Of a DNA stretch of 64,000 bases, positions 7,758 through 18,500 are shown one piece after another. Under the pieces are notes generated by a model, which worked only from the letters and a program-made list of their open reading frames with translations, did not search any database and had not been told where the DNA came from. The translations under genes were made by a program, and so were the position numbers. Each line of letters opens with the position of its first letter. Position 1 is the stretch's first letter. The stretch is from Calothrix sp. NIES-4105. GTDB taxonomy: Bacteria; Cyanobacteriota; Cyanobacteriia; Cyanobacteriales; Nostocaceae. The stretch lies in the NCBI RefSeq assembly GCF_002368415.1, contig NZ_AP018290.1, positions 2,235,470-2,299,469 of the forward strand. Reading direction: 5' to 3'.

Positions 7758-10301
7758 TTACGACTCGCCAATTAAAGTAAAGGCAGCCCAGTACAATGGT
7801 TCGGGTTTCTCCTTCATTGTCATTAGCATTGCTTGACGTAAAGCAGAAGCTTTGTCAGGATTTTGTTGAAGAGTTTGGTAGAAGTATTTCATCAGTTTAG
7901 AAGTTTCGACATCTCGCACAGCCCACAGAGAAACTACAACACTCTCAACTCCTGCGGAAATAAAGGAACGAGACAGTCCAATCACTCCATCTCCAGAAAT
8001 TCTTCCTTCTCCGGTTTGGCAAGCACTGAGGACAACGAGTTCAGCCTGAAGGCGGAGATTTATAATTTCGCTGGCACTGAGCAAACCATCATCAGAAGGC
8101 GATGGAGCAAGGGCAATAGCTCCTGGCACTCCCAATCCCTCCATAGAACCTATATTACTTTGACTCCCATACTCCAGCAATCCATGTGTTGCCAGATGCA
8201 CTAGCCTTGCAGTGGGCATTTTTTTGAGGATGTTGGCTTTAGTTGCAGAGTCGCGAACTATTGCAGTGGTGTTCAACAGTTTAGCAATATTAAGAGCTTC
8301 CTGTTCTGCCTCTGGTAATTCTGGTAATTGTTGCAGTGGCTGTCCTGGCTGTAAAAATATTTTAGGCATGATGGGGTTGCCTACAATTAATGCGGATGAT
8401 TGAAGATTATTGATTTGGGAATTTCCCTCTGCTTCTCTTTTCCTTCTTCTTGCTTTTAAAGTATGGGTCAACTGTAGCACCTGAATTGAGGGCGCCGTCA
8501 GGATAGTGTGCTTTTCGATCAAGTATTTGCCATCTTCGTCTTGCAAGGCTGGAAAGGAAACTAAAAACAAAGATTCTTGGGGTATAAAGATAACACGAGC
8601 ATTCGGATCGGCGGGCAAGAGGTCGGCGATTGGCTCGATCAGGAATTGATGAAGTATCTGCCTGTAGTCCTGGCTTCTTGTGGATTTTGTTGGATTATTT
8701 GTATGCTTTAGCTGACGAATTGCCTGCGTCAGCGGTCCGCAGTTAGCAGTGAGGTTAAATATAAGGCAACGGGAAATTCTGACAGCATCTGTGAATGTTC
8801 CACCTTTTTGCCATAGGGGTTTGAGGTTCACACGCCGAAATGCTACTTTACCTGTGGGTTGCACTACCCAAATGAATAGTTCCTCCTCTCTGGCTCGTTG
8901 CTTACCACGGGACTTAAAGTTTCGATCTGGAACAAAAGTATACTCTACTAATGTGGCGTTTTGTTGTTGGGCGATTTGACGAATTTTCGCAATATTGGGC
9001 GATGAATTAGCTTCGGGGAGAGATGTAATAGATGATACAGATGCGTGCTTATTGTCTTCCTCATATATGCGTCTAGACAGTAATTCGGCAAATGCACGGG
9101 CACGTCCCTGTTCTGAGGCTTCTAGGGCTGCTTCCGGTTTTTTAGCGGCAATTAGGATTTCTTGCAGTAAGTTGTAGGTGTAAACTTGAGTATCAAAAAT
9201 GGAAACTTTGTAAGTGTCACTGAGTCCGGGACGGAGATTATCGAGGAGTTTGACAGCCGCGCGCAGTTGTGATTCAGCTTCTTTTAGTTTACCTGCACGA
9301 TACAAGGCTTGCCCTAAGTTATTCAGTGCCAATCCGGAGGCTGCTGGATCGCCAAGAGCGCGCGCGATTGCCAAAGCTTGTTTTTGATACTTAATTGCCT
9401 GTGGGTAGTTGCGAGCATCTACATAAACTATTCCTAAGCTACCAAGGGCTTCACCTTCTCGTTGGCGCTCACCTGCTGAAGAAGCAATTTCTAACGCTTG
9501 TTTATAAGCATCAATGGCTTTAGTGCGTCCCCCTAAAGACAGATAAGTAGAACCTAAATTAATCAAGGCGCCAGCTTGTGCAGAACGGTTATTAATTACT
9601 TGGGCAATCGCTAAACTTTGTTTGTGTGCTGCGATTCCATCTTGATATTTGCCCAAGTCCGTGTAAACTTTCCCCAGGTTTCCTAAAGCAATGCCTTCTC
9701 CCTCACGGTCTTTAGTTTGCTGGGCAATTTTCAAACTCTGCTGATAGGCAATTGTAGCGTTGTCATAGTCACCTAAAACTGAAAAGGTATTTCCCAAGTT
9801 GAGAAGAACTTTTCCTAAAAGCGAGCGCTCGCCAATTCCTCGCAAGATTTTTCCGGCTTGTCTATGCAACTCAATAGCTTTGCTATAATTGCCCACTGCT
9901 CTGTAAGCAATACCAAGATTTCCCAATGCTTGAGCCTCAAGCCGACGGTCTTTTATAAACTGGGCAATGGGTAAAAATGATTCTAATGTAGTAATAGCTT
10001 CTCGATATCGCTGAGAATAAATATAGGCAGCTCCTAAGCTTGCCAAAGCTGTGCCTTCTCCTTGACGCTCGTGGAGTTGCTGATAAATACGTCTTGCCTC
10101 TTGCCAAGAGAGTATAGCCGCTTGTAGTTGCCCAGCTTGGTATTGCTGATTTCCTTGTTGTATTAATTGGTCTGCTTTTGAGCGGTTACTCTGAGTTTGT
10201 ACTGTCGTCGTGGTTGGCAGTGCGATCGCACTTGTAGAAAAGCTGAACGAGGAAACCAGCAAAACGGCTAGTGTTGTTAAATAGACTTTCAGCGGTCGCA
10301 T
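7758..10301 (-). CDS. TPR-CHAT protein 1 (caspase-like, exported)
   Basis: An 847-residue protein. Residues 1-28 look like a signal peptide (hydrophobic core, then SAIALP). About seven to eight tetratricopeptide repeats span residues 40-350 (repeated ALGNLGxxY pattern). A CHAT domain (Caspase HetF Associated with TPRs) fills the C-terminus. The catalytic dyad is visible: His at about 706 in LATHG and Cys at about 761 in LSACQTGEG, so the peptidase should be active. The CHAT family includes the caspase-like HetF and Csx29 proteases. Export would place it in the periplasm or outside. It follows exoprotein 1 in the same direction across 244 nt. Confidence 0.92.
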   Translation of the reverse strand: MRPLKVYLTTLAVLLVSSFSFSTSAIALPTTTTVQTQSNRSKADQLIQQGNQQYQAGQLQAAILSWQEARRIYQQLHERQGEGTALASLGAAYIYSQRYREAITTLESFLPIAQFIKDRRLEAQALGNLGIAYRAVGNYSKAIELHRQAGKILRGIGERSLLGKVLLNLGNTFSVLGDYDNATIAYQQSLKIAQQTKDREGEGIALGNLGKVYTDLGKYQDGIAAHKQSLAIAQVINNRSAQAGALINLGSTYLSLGGRTKAIDAYKQALEIASSAGERQREGEALGSLGIVYVDARNYPQAIKYQKQALAIARALGDPAASGLALNNLGQALYRAGKLKEAESQLRAAVKLLDNLRPGLSDTYKVSIFDTQVYTYNLLQEILIAAKKPEAALEASEQGRARAFAELLSRRIYEEDNKHASVSSITSLPEANSSPNIAKIRQIAQQQNATLVEYTFVPDRNFKSRGKQRAREEELFIWVVQPTGKVAFRRVNLKPLWQKGGTFTDAVRISRCLIFNLTANCGPLTQAIRQLKHTNNPTKSTRSQDYRQILHQFLIEPIADLLPADPNARVIFIPQESLFLVSFPALQDEDGKYLIEKHTILTAPSIQVLQLTHTLKARRRKREAEGNSQINNLQSSALIVGNPIMPKIFLQPGQPLQQLPELPEAEQEALNIAKLLNTTAIVRDSATKANILKKMPTARLVHLATHGLLEYGSQSNIGSMEGLGVPGAIALAPSPSDDGLLSASEIINLRLQAELVVLSACQTGEGRISGDGVIGLSRSFISAGVESVVVSLWAVRDVETSKLMKYFYQTLQQNPDKASALRQAMLMTMKEKPEPLYWAAFTLIGES

Positions 10302-10545
10302 GGGTTTTAAAAGTATTGTTTTTCGGAGTTACCGCATTAATGCTGAGGGGTAGATGTGTTTTGTAGCATAGGCATCTCGCCTGTGCAGTAATGTATTTTT
10401 TTACCACAGAGACACAGAGTACACAGAGAGGGGAGTAAGAGGAATAAACCACAAAGACACAAAGGGCACAAAGGAAGAATTATTAAGATGTAACCTACCA
10501 AAATTAATGACACAGACTACTATGTTGAGAACTGTCCAACTTCAA
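10302..10545. repeat. R3 and R8 repeats between CHAT 1 and exoprotein 1
   Basis: Contains an R3 palindrome at 10366-10386 (GCATAGG..CTCGCCTGTGC) and an R8 array at 10402-10478 built of ACCACAGAGACACAGAG-type units. Both recur elsewhere in the window. No gene seen. Confidence 0.7.
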
Positions 10546-12246
10546 TTATTTGCTTTGATTTGCATTGGTAGTTTCACCCAAAAGTTGCAGAATTTGTTTC
10601 TCATCGTCCGTCGTATTACAAGGATTGTTAGCAGCAGCACCAGGACTTAAAGCTCCCTTTTTAGAGCGATCTACTATTTTGCTATTAGTTGACCTAGCAG
10701 CAATGGCAACGTTATTCGGTAAATTGCAGGCAAAAGTATTTGTTCGTGTATTTAGTTGCAGTTTAGCTGTCTGCTGTTCAATTTGAAACAGAGGGCTGTT
10801 ATTGCCACTGATACCGCTATCAAGCAACCGTGTTGGGAAGATTTGAGTAACTGGCGCCAAGGGTCGATCTATAACTGGGCTATAAATACTTGGACTGTCA
10901 AGAGCTGGCGGGAAGGGTGGATCTACAACTGGACTCGGCGGCAAGGGTATATCTACAACTGCGGTAGGAACTATATCCCTGTCACACGCACTACCGCAAG
11001 TGGGATACTCCACCACTGGCGCCTTAAAGGTAATGTTGTCGCCCGAAGGAATAAAGTATGTACCATTTGTTAGCGCATAACCATTAATCGTGGAGTCTTG
11101 AGTGACAAAGATTTGTGAAGCATTCGCAACTGTTCCCTGTTCTCTAGAGTCACCACCAATCTTTACTGTACCACCGCTTACCTGACCAGAAGCGTCGATA
11201 TTGGCATCAATAAGATTTACGTTATCGCCTAGTAAATTGACATTTCCGCCTGTTCTACCAGATACATTGACTTGATTAGAAACAACCACAGTCCCAGGCG
11301 TGTTTGGAATTGTTATACCGGAACCTGTCAGCTTTACCACCTCATTTTCAACCGTAACACCCGTTGCCTCACTGATGTTGCCTCCTGTCAGCAATTGAGG
11401 CAATGACAAAGGCGTAAACGGCTGTTGATTAATTGCTGCTTTTGTTTCTATAGGTAACTCCAAACTCAGCAAACTGCCTGTGGAACTAATGCGGACTAAT
11501 TTTTCTTGTGGTACGGCGCCAATGGTAATATTTCCAGAGGGTGCTGAAAGTGTACCTGTGTTGATAACAGTTCCCCCTAGCAAGGTTAAGCTCTGCCCTG
11601 ATTCAACGGCTAAATCTCCAGCGTTGAAGATTGTTCCTGATTGAGTAAATACGAAGGCATTGGGAGTTCCTACTAAACTAGCGTAGTCATTTGTACCCAG
11701 TGCATTGAACCATTTATCACCCAACCCAATACCATTAGCTGTTGTTGCCGTAAACGCCGCAGGCACATTCAAGCTGGCGCCTTGACCAAACACAATTCCT
11801 GCGGGATTTATCAAATACAGGTTAGAATTACCACCAGTAACTTGAATTAGCCCGTTGATAACAGAAGCATCGCCACCAGTCACTCGACCGAAAATGTTCT
11901 GAATTGATGGGTTAGATAAGAAGTTAGCAACTTGACCTTGCTCGACTCCGAATTTCTCAAAGCTGTGAAAGAGGTTTGCTCCAGCTTGAGTGCCACCTGT
12001 GATGTTGATGGTGTTGCCACTTTGATTGACGATAGTGTTGGTATCATTGGCGCCAGGTGTTATTTGGGCTTGTGCCGAAGTTTTTAATCCGTCTATAAAA
12101 ATACATGTGGCAAACAAAATTGTGATGCAAGCTTTACCTCCAACAAAATTCGCCCCGCACTTGTGGGGAGTAAGCGGGGAGAAAGCAAGATTATTCTTAA
12201 TGTGGATTAATAATAAATTAGCAAAATTAATTACTTTTGCTGCCAT
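10546..12246 (-). CDS. Two-partner-secretion exoprotein 1 (filamentous hemagglutinin N-terminal domain)
   Basis: A 566-residue secreted protein. It has a long N-terminal region with a hydrophobic segment ending in SAQAQITPG (cleavage near residue 60). A TPS secretion domain follows at about residues 62-200, with signature elements NITGGTQAGANLFHSF and LINPAGIVFG. A beta-helix-like region continues, and the tail has proline-rich PLPPSP repeats (about 425-475). TPS exoproteins cross the outer membrane through a TpsB pore; none is encoded in the window. It is much shorter than classical hemagglutinins. The start lies in a 463-nt region shared with the divergent CHAT 2 gene. Confidence 0.9.
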   Translation of the reverse strand: MAAKVINFANLLLIHIKNNLAFSPLTPHKCGANFVGGKACITILFATCIFIDGLKTSAQAQITPGANDTNTIVNQSGNTINITGGTQAGANLFHSFEKFGVEQGQVANFLSNPSIQNIFGRVTGGDASVINGLIQVTGGNSNLYLINPAGIVFGQGASLNVPAAFTATTANGIGLGDKWFNALGTNDYASLVGTPNAFVFTQSGTIFNAGDLAVESGQSLTLLGGTVINTGTLSAPSGNITIGAVPQEKLVRISSTGSLLSLELPIETKAAINQQPFTPLSLPQLLTGGNISEATGVTVENEVVKLTGSGITIPNTPGTVVVSNQVNVSGRTGGNVNLLGDNVNLIDANIDASGQVSGGTVKIGGDSREQGTVANASQIFVTQDSTINGYALTNGTYFIPSGDNITFKAPVVEYPTCGSACDRDIVPTAVVDIPLPPSPVVDPPFPPALDSPSIYSPVIDRPLAPVTQIFPTRLLDSGISGNNSPLFQIEQQTAKLQLNTRTNTFACNLPNNVAIAARSTNSKIVDRSKKGALSPGAAANNPCNTTDDEKQILQLLGETTNANQSK

Positions 12247-12709
12247 ACTTTAGTATAATTACTTAAATAGTTAGGTGTTAACTTTATCATATACTCTACA
12301 CTCTATAATGCTATTTTCTCCAGCAAGAATAATTAAAAGTTACATTTTATACGTTGTATCCAGAAACTGTTGAAAAAATACTTGTACCGAGGTAACGCAG
12401 TATATGCGGGATATAAAGAATAAAGTGCCGCTCGATACTTTTTATAGTTAAAAATATTGTAGGTAAAGAGAATACGTTATACTTTGTGCGAAAAGAGTGA
12501 AAGTTATGTTGAATACAAGTGTAAATCAATACAAGGTTAACGAAAGTCTTTGCGTAACAATTACTACGGGCGCTAAAGTGATGGTTGTGCTTATAGGTTA
12601 ATTTCGAGCATTGGGGGCACTATTCGCAGTCCTAAAATTTTTCATTCTCCAGCTACTTATGGTGCTAAAAATCTGCCATTGAACATTAGTTTAACAATAT
12701 AGCGAAAAT
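12247..12709. promoter_or_regulatory. Shared divergent promoter region of the two exoprotein/CHAT pairs
   Basis: 463 nt between exoprotein 1 (minus) and TPR-CHAT 2 (plus). A TATACT box lies close to the minus-strand start, and TATAAT occurs at about 12305-12310 on the plus strand. I found no defined operator. Short frames here are not credible genes. The region is AT-rich to about 12540, then mixed. Confidence 0.4.
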
Positions 12710-15337
12710 ATGATAGATAAAACCGATGGATTTTGGCGGATTAAACGTAAAATTAAGCAGTTGCGGGCAACAGTGCAACGCCGTGCTAGCGTAATTATAA
12801 TTGTGGGGCTGTTTTTGGTGACGGCAATTTTACCTAGCGCTGCCCAAATGGTTGCACAAAACTCGCAGGTTTCAGGTTTGCCCAATAGGAAAAATGCGGT
12901 ATCAAAAGGCGAAGCGTTGTACGAAGCCCAACAGTTTGGTGATGCTGTTAAGATTTTGCAACAACAGAATACAATCTATGCTGCAAACGGTGATAAATTA
13001 CAACAAGCGATGACGTTGAGTAATTTGTCCTTAGCTTATCAAGAATTGGGACAGTGGACAGAAGCACAAGAGGCGATTGCTCAAAGTCTGAAGTTATTAC
13101 AGAATTTAAACAACTCAAAACAGCGCGCTGAAATTTTAGCTCAAACTCTGGATGTTCATGGGCGCCTACAATTAGCTAGAGGACAAGCGGAAACTGCACT
13201 TGCAAGTTGGCAACAAGCCGCTGATATATATACGCAAATAGATTATAAAGATAAATTTATTCGGAATCGCATTAACTCAGCCCAAGCTTTACAAATTTTG
13301 GGACTTTACCCTCAAGCTAAAAAGATTCTTGCTTCTGTTCAACAAAGTCTTAGAAGCTCAAAAGACTCACTGTTGAAAGCTACAGGTTTACGTAGTCTTG
13401 GTGATGTGCTACGAGTAGTTGGTGATTTAGATGAATCTCGTTTAGTTTTGAAGCAAAGTCTGGAAGTGGCTTCATCTTTGGGAGCAAATCAAGAAAAAAC
13501 TGAAGCTCTACTTAGTTTAGCTAATACAGCCCGCGCGCAAGGAGATCAAGCTGCCTTAGATTTTTATCAACAGGCTGCTGCTGTATCTGTTTCCCCTAGC
13601 ACGCGCGTACAGTTATTATTGAATCAATTTAGCTTTCTTGTAGAAACAAAGCAATGGAACGCTGCGGTTGGGTTGGCGCCCAACATTGAGTCAGAAATTA
13701 ACAAGTTGCATAAGAGCCGAATGGCAGTTTATGCAAGAATTAACTTTGCCCAGATAAGAGCGAAAGTAAAACAAAATTATAAAAAAGACACGAACTCATG
13801 GCTAAATATTGCCCAACTTTTAGCAAAAGCCGTTGAACAGGCAGAAAGTTTAGAAGACAAGCGAGCACAATCTTATGCTAAAGGTACTCTTGGTTGGGTA
13901 TACGAACAAACGGGACAATTCACAGATGCTAAGAACCTGACGGACAAAGCTTTATTTATAGCACAGAGTATTCAAGCGTCAGATATTAGTTATCAGTGGC
14001 AATGGCAGTTAGGACGTTTACTAAAAACTAAAGGAGACACAAAGCTTGCAATTCCCTACTATGAACAAGCTATTAAAACCCTTCAGTCATTACGTAGCGA
14101 TTTAGTTGCCACCAATCTAGAAATTCAGTTTTCCTTCCGGGAAAATGTAGAACCTGTGTATCGTGAGTTAGTTGAATTGCTGTTACAGCCGCCCCTTGGT
14201 ACTGAACTACCACAAGACAATCTTAAACAGGCTCGTTTTGTAATTGAATCTCTACAACTGGCAGAACTAGATAACTTTTTTCGGCAAGCTTGTTTAACTG
14301 CTAAGGTAGAAATTGACCGAGTTGCCGAACAAGACCAGACGGCAGCAGTCATCTATCCAATTATTTTACAAGACCGTTTAGAGGTTATTCTCAAGTTGCC
14401 TGGGCAAAACAACTTCAAGCACTACGCTACTAATATAGCCAAGCAAGAAGTCGAAAGCACCCTCGAACAATTGCGTGAAAATATCCCTCAACCCCATACA
14501 CTGCGAATGGTTCAATCTTTGTCTAGGCGGGTGTATGATTGGTTAATTCGACCTGCTGAGAGAGATTTAGCTGAAAATAAAATAAAAACCTTGGTGTTTG
14601 TTTTGGATGGTGCATTGCGGAATGTGCCGATGGCATCGCTTTATGATGGCAAAGATTATCTTGTATCTAAGTATGCGATTGCTCTATCTCCCGGTTTACA
14701 GCTATTCGACCCCAAACCCTTACCCAGAAAAGAATTACAGGCGCTAACAGCCGGATTGACTCAGGCACGTTTAGGATTTCCGGCATTACCCAACGTGGAA
14801 CGCGAGTTAAAAGAGATTAAGTCACAAGTAGGAACCTCTGTGCTGCTCAATCAGCAGTTTACCTCGCAAGCGCTGGAAAAACAGATGAAATCGTTGCCTT
14901 TTAAGGTAGTTCACTTAGCAACCCACGGGCAGTTTAGTTCTAATCTTGGCAAGACGTTTATTGTCGCATGGGATAAGCAGATCAAGGTGAACGAGTTGAG
15001 TAATTTTCTGTTTCTTAGAAAGTCAAATAGTAAAGAAGCAGTCGAATTACTAGTCCTGAGTGCCTGTCAAACAGCAAGTGGAGACAACCGAGCGGCTTTA
15101 GGATTAGCTGGGGTAGCTGTTCGCGCAGGCGCCCGCAGTACCCTTGCTTCATTGTGGAACGTAGATGATGAGTCTACCTCTATTTTAATGAGCCAGTTTT
15201 ACCAAGAATTAGCGAAAACACCCAATATAAGCAAAGCTCTTGCCCTTCGTCACGCTCAACTAGCTTTGTTGCAAAATCCTCAATACCAGCGTCCAAGGTT
15301 CTGGGCGCCTTACGTACTTGTGGGGAATTGGTTGTAG
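12710..15337 (+). CDS. TPR-CHAT protein 2 (caspase-like, exported)
   Basis: An 875-residue protein. An N-terminal basic stretch and hydrophobic helix (about residues 25-48, VIIIVGLFLVTAILPSAAQ) look like a signal peptide or anchor. TPR-like helical pairs cover about 60-480. The C-terminal CHAT domain keeps the dyad: His at about 739 in LATHG and Cys at about 786 in LSACQTASG. Same architecture as TPR-CHAT 1 but clearly diverged, so an old paralogue. It is followed at 169 nt by exoprotein 2 on the same strand, mirroring the exoprotein 1/CHAT 1 pair. Probable extracytoplasmic cysteine peptidase; substrates unknown. Confidence 0.92.
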   Translation: MIDKTDGFWRIKRKIKQLRATVQRRASVIIIVGLFLVTAILPSAAQMVAQNSQVSGLPNRKNAVSKGEALYEAQQFGDAVKILQQQNTIYAANGDKLQQAMTLSNLSLAYQELGQWTEAQEAIAQSLKLLQNLNNSKQRAEILAQTLDVHGRLQLARGQAETALASWQQAADIYTQIDYKDKFIRNRINSAQALQILGLYPQAKKILASVQQSLRSSKDSLLKATGLRSLGDVLRVVGDLDESRLVLKQSLEVASSLGANQEKTEALLSLANTARAQGDQAALDFYQQAAAVSVSPSTRVQLLLNQFSFLVETKQWNAAVGLAPNIESEINKLHKSRMAVYARINFAQIRAKVKQNYKKDTNSWLNIAQLLAKAVEQAESLEDKRAQSYAKGTLGWVYEQTGQFTDAKNLTDKALFIAQSIQASDISYQWQWQLGRLLKTKGDTKLAIPYYEQAIKTLQSLRSDLVATNLEIQFSFRENVEPVYRELVELLLQPPLGTELPQDNLKQARFVIESLQLAELDNFFRQACLTAKVEIDRVAEQDQTAAVIYPIILQDRLEVILKLPGQNNFKHYATNIAKQEVESTLEQLRENIPQPHTLRMVQSLSRRVYDWLIRPAERDLAENKIKTLVFVLDGALRNVPMASLYDGKDYLVSKYAIALSPGLQLFDPKPLPRKELQALTAGLTQARLGFPALPNVERELKEIKSQVGTSVLLNQQFTSQALEKQMKSLPFKVVHLATHGQFSSNLGKTFIVAWDKQIKVNELSNFLFLRKSNSKEAVELLVLSACQTASGDNRAALGLAGVAVRAGARSTLASLWNVDDESTSILMSQFYQELAKTPNISKALALRHAQLALLQNPQYQRPRFWAPYVLVGNWL

Positions 15338-15350
15338 TAATTTTGTTAAT

Positions 15351-15439
15351 AACCTCTCCCCCAACCCCTCTCCTTTTAGGAGAGGGGAGTATGTGTACTC
15401 TCCCCCTTCCCTTGTAGGGAAGGGGGTTGGGGGGTTAGG
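15351..15439. repeat. R7 dispersed palindromic repeat
   Basis: Two adjacent GC-rich hairpins: CCCCTCTCC/GGAGAGGGG and CCCCCTTCCC/GGGAAGGGGG, ending in GGTTGGGGGGTTAG. This type of element is common in cyanobacterial intergenic DNA. It separates TPR-CHAT 2 from exoprotein 2. Confidence 0.8.
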
Positions 15440-15505
15440 TTTGCCACTAAATTGAAAATAGTATCAACAGTAATTTTCCGGATACTAAATAACAAATTGG
15501 TATAA

Positions 15506-18500
15506 TTGACGAAAATAATTAAAAAGTTTATCAAGCAATTTGCTGTATGCTGTAGCTGCATGAACTACTGCTTTTTTCGATGTCTACTTTCAATGTCTAC
15601 TATGATCTGCTTCGCTGTGTTGCAGACATTAGCCTTGTTTACAAATTTTGCTGGCGCCCAAATTACTCCAGACGAAACCCTACCAGTTAGTTCCAGCGTA
15701 CAACTAGAGGGGAAAACTTTCAATATCACTGGGGGAATGCGAGTGGGAAACAACTTGCTCCATAGCTTTGCTGAGTTTTCTGTGCCTAATGGCGCCACCG
15801 CTTTCTTTGATGCCACTGTGTTTGATGACGCTACAAAAATACAAAACATTATTAGTCGCGTAACTGGTAAGTCGGTATCAAATATTGATGGGCTAATTAA
15901 GGCATCGGGTACAGCTAACCTATTTTTGATTAATCCGTCGGGGATTGTATTTGGATCCAATGCTTCGTTGAATATTGGCGGCTCATTTGTGGCAAGTACG
16001 GCAAGTAGCGTGAAGTTTGCTGATGGTGAAGAATATAGCGCTACTGACCCACAAGTACAACCATTACTGTCTGTAAGTGTTCCCGTTGGTTTGCAATATG
16101 GGCAAAATCCAGCCAGTATCGTTAATGAAGCTGTTAATTTACAGGTGCAACCTGGTAAAACTTTGGCTCTACTACCAGCAAGATCACAAATTTTCCCTGA
16201 TAATACCCTACCTAGCAATTCCACCGTTCGGTCAGATTTACAAACGAGTGTAATTGAGGGAGGGACTCGAGTCGGAAGTAATTTGTTTCACAGCTTTGAG
16301 TCTTTTTCCCTACCCACGTTTAATAGTGCTTACTTCAACAACGCTGTTGATATCAAAAATATAATTGCTAGGGTAACAGGTTCTTCTCCTTATAATATTA
16401 ATGGTTCTCTCCAGACTAACGGTACAGCAAACCTTTTTCTGATTAATCCAAACGGAATTATTTTTGGTAATTATGCCAGTTTAAATGTCGGAGGTTCATT
16501 TGTTGCCACAACTGCTAATGCGATTCAATTTGGTAATCAAGGTTTTTTCAGTGCCTCTGTTCCCAATAATCCTCTACCGTTGACAGTTGATCCTTCTGCT
16601 TTTCTCTTCAATCAAATCGCTACTTATCCGATTCAAAATTACTCAGCAGCACCAATTATAGGATTCTCTCCATCAAAGAATTATATTTCCACTGGTCTAC
16701 ATGTTCCAGATGGTCAGAGCTTGTTGCTCTTGGGTGGCAATATCAACATGGATGGTGGAGGACTAAATGCCTTTGGTGGTCGAGTTGAGTTAGGAGGATT
16801 GGCAGGAGCGGGGACAGTAGGGTTAAATACAGGCAACAATCTAAGTTTGATTTTTTATGATACTGTGCAACGAGCTTCGGTATCACTTACTAATGAAGCT
16901 TCGGTTTATGTAGGTGCTGCTACTGGTAGCGGCAGTATTGCAATTAATGCTCAAAACTTAAATGTTTCTAATCAAAGTAAACTTTACGCTGGAATAAACG
17001 AAGGTTTGGAACCAATTGCCACTACTGCTGGAAATATTACGCTTGATGCGACTGGAGCAATTGAAGTCAATGGCGCCTCTTATATATTTAACTATGTGGA
17101 AGATGGAGCATTAGGTAATGGCGGCAATATTACTATCAAGAGTAGAGCGCTTTCGTTAGGCAATGATTCTCAAATAGGTACCGTTACTTATGGAAACAGA
17201 AATGCAGGCAGTGTATTGGTACAAGCTTCTGACTCCGTTTCTTTAAGAGGTACGCAAACTGCTATCAAGAGCAACGTCGGTTCGCGTGGCACTGCATTGA
17301 GTATTTTATGGAACAAACCGCCTGTGGGCAACAGTGGTGACATTACTATCTTTGCCAAATCTGTGTCCTTGGATGACGGTGCCCAATTAAGTACTGTTAC
17401 CTTTGGGCGGGGGAATGCTGGAAATGTACTCGTACAAGCTTCTGAATCTGTCTCTCTAAGCGACCCTGGCACTGCCATTTTTAGCAGTGTAGGTTTTCCA
17501 CCTTCAACAAGGGCTGTAGGCAAAAGTGGCAATATTATAATTACTGATAAATCCCTTGCTGTAGGCAATAGTGGCAATATTGCAATTTCTGCTAAATCCC
17601 TCGGTTTAACGAATGGCGCTCAAATTATTGCTAGTAGCTTTGCTCAAGGAAATGCTGGTAGCGTCAGAGTACAGGTGGATGACTCTGTTTCCCTCATCGG
17701 CGGTCCAATGACGGTACCAACAGTTACTGACCCTCCCTTTTTTGGTAGCTCACCAACACTGAAGGAACTGAGTGGGAGGTATATTAATGGCGTTCTTAAT
17801 GCTGCTAGTACTGGGATTTTTAGTACTGTAGAATCTGAAGCTTTAGGAAATGCTGGCGATATCGAGATTACTGCGCGCGCTCTTGAATTGAGCGACGGTG
17901 CCTTGATACAATCTATGACTCGCGGTCAAGGAAATGCTGGAAATATTCGAGTCGATGCTTTAGATATTGTTAATATCTTTGGGTTTTCTCAAAAAGGAGG
18001 ATTTTCTAGTGGACTGCTTAGTTCTACAGAAGAAGCCAATGGGCAAGGGGGTGATATTACAGTTAATACTAATGCTTTGCGCCTATCAGATGGTGCAGTT
18101 TTTAGTGCCAGAACTTTGAGCAAAAGTCGTGGAGGTAATATTAATATTGGCGCCAACACCGTTGACCTGAGTGGTGGTGGACAACTCCTGACTAGTGCCT
18201 TCAGCAGTGGGAATGCGGGTGATATCACTGTTAATGGCAATGACAAGGTAACTATATTTGGCAGCGACCCAACATATACATCGAGGCTATCTCAATTTGG
18301 TTCAAAGATAGTCGATAATGAAAGTTCTAATAGTGGTTTGTTTGCGCGCGTTACTGGCGATCAAACAGCTAATGCAGGCAAACTAAAGGTTATTACTGGC
18401 GACCTCACTCTTAGACAGGGAACCCTCACAACAGAGACTAAATCGGGAGAAGGTGGGGATATCACTCTGAATATCAGGAACATATTACAACTTCGTAACA

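Noticed and set aside
12507-12602. 31-codon frame in the divergent promoter region
   Set aside because: Too short, without a ribosome site; likely chance.
15565-16224. 219-codon minus-strand frame inside exoprotein 2
   Set aside because: Antisense shadow of the TPS domains; codon pattern and protein composition follow the plus-strand gene.
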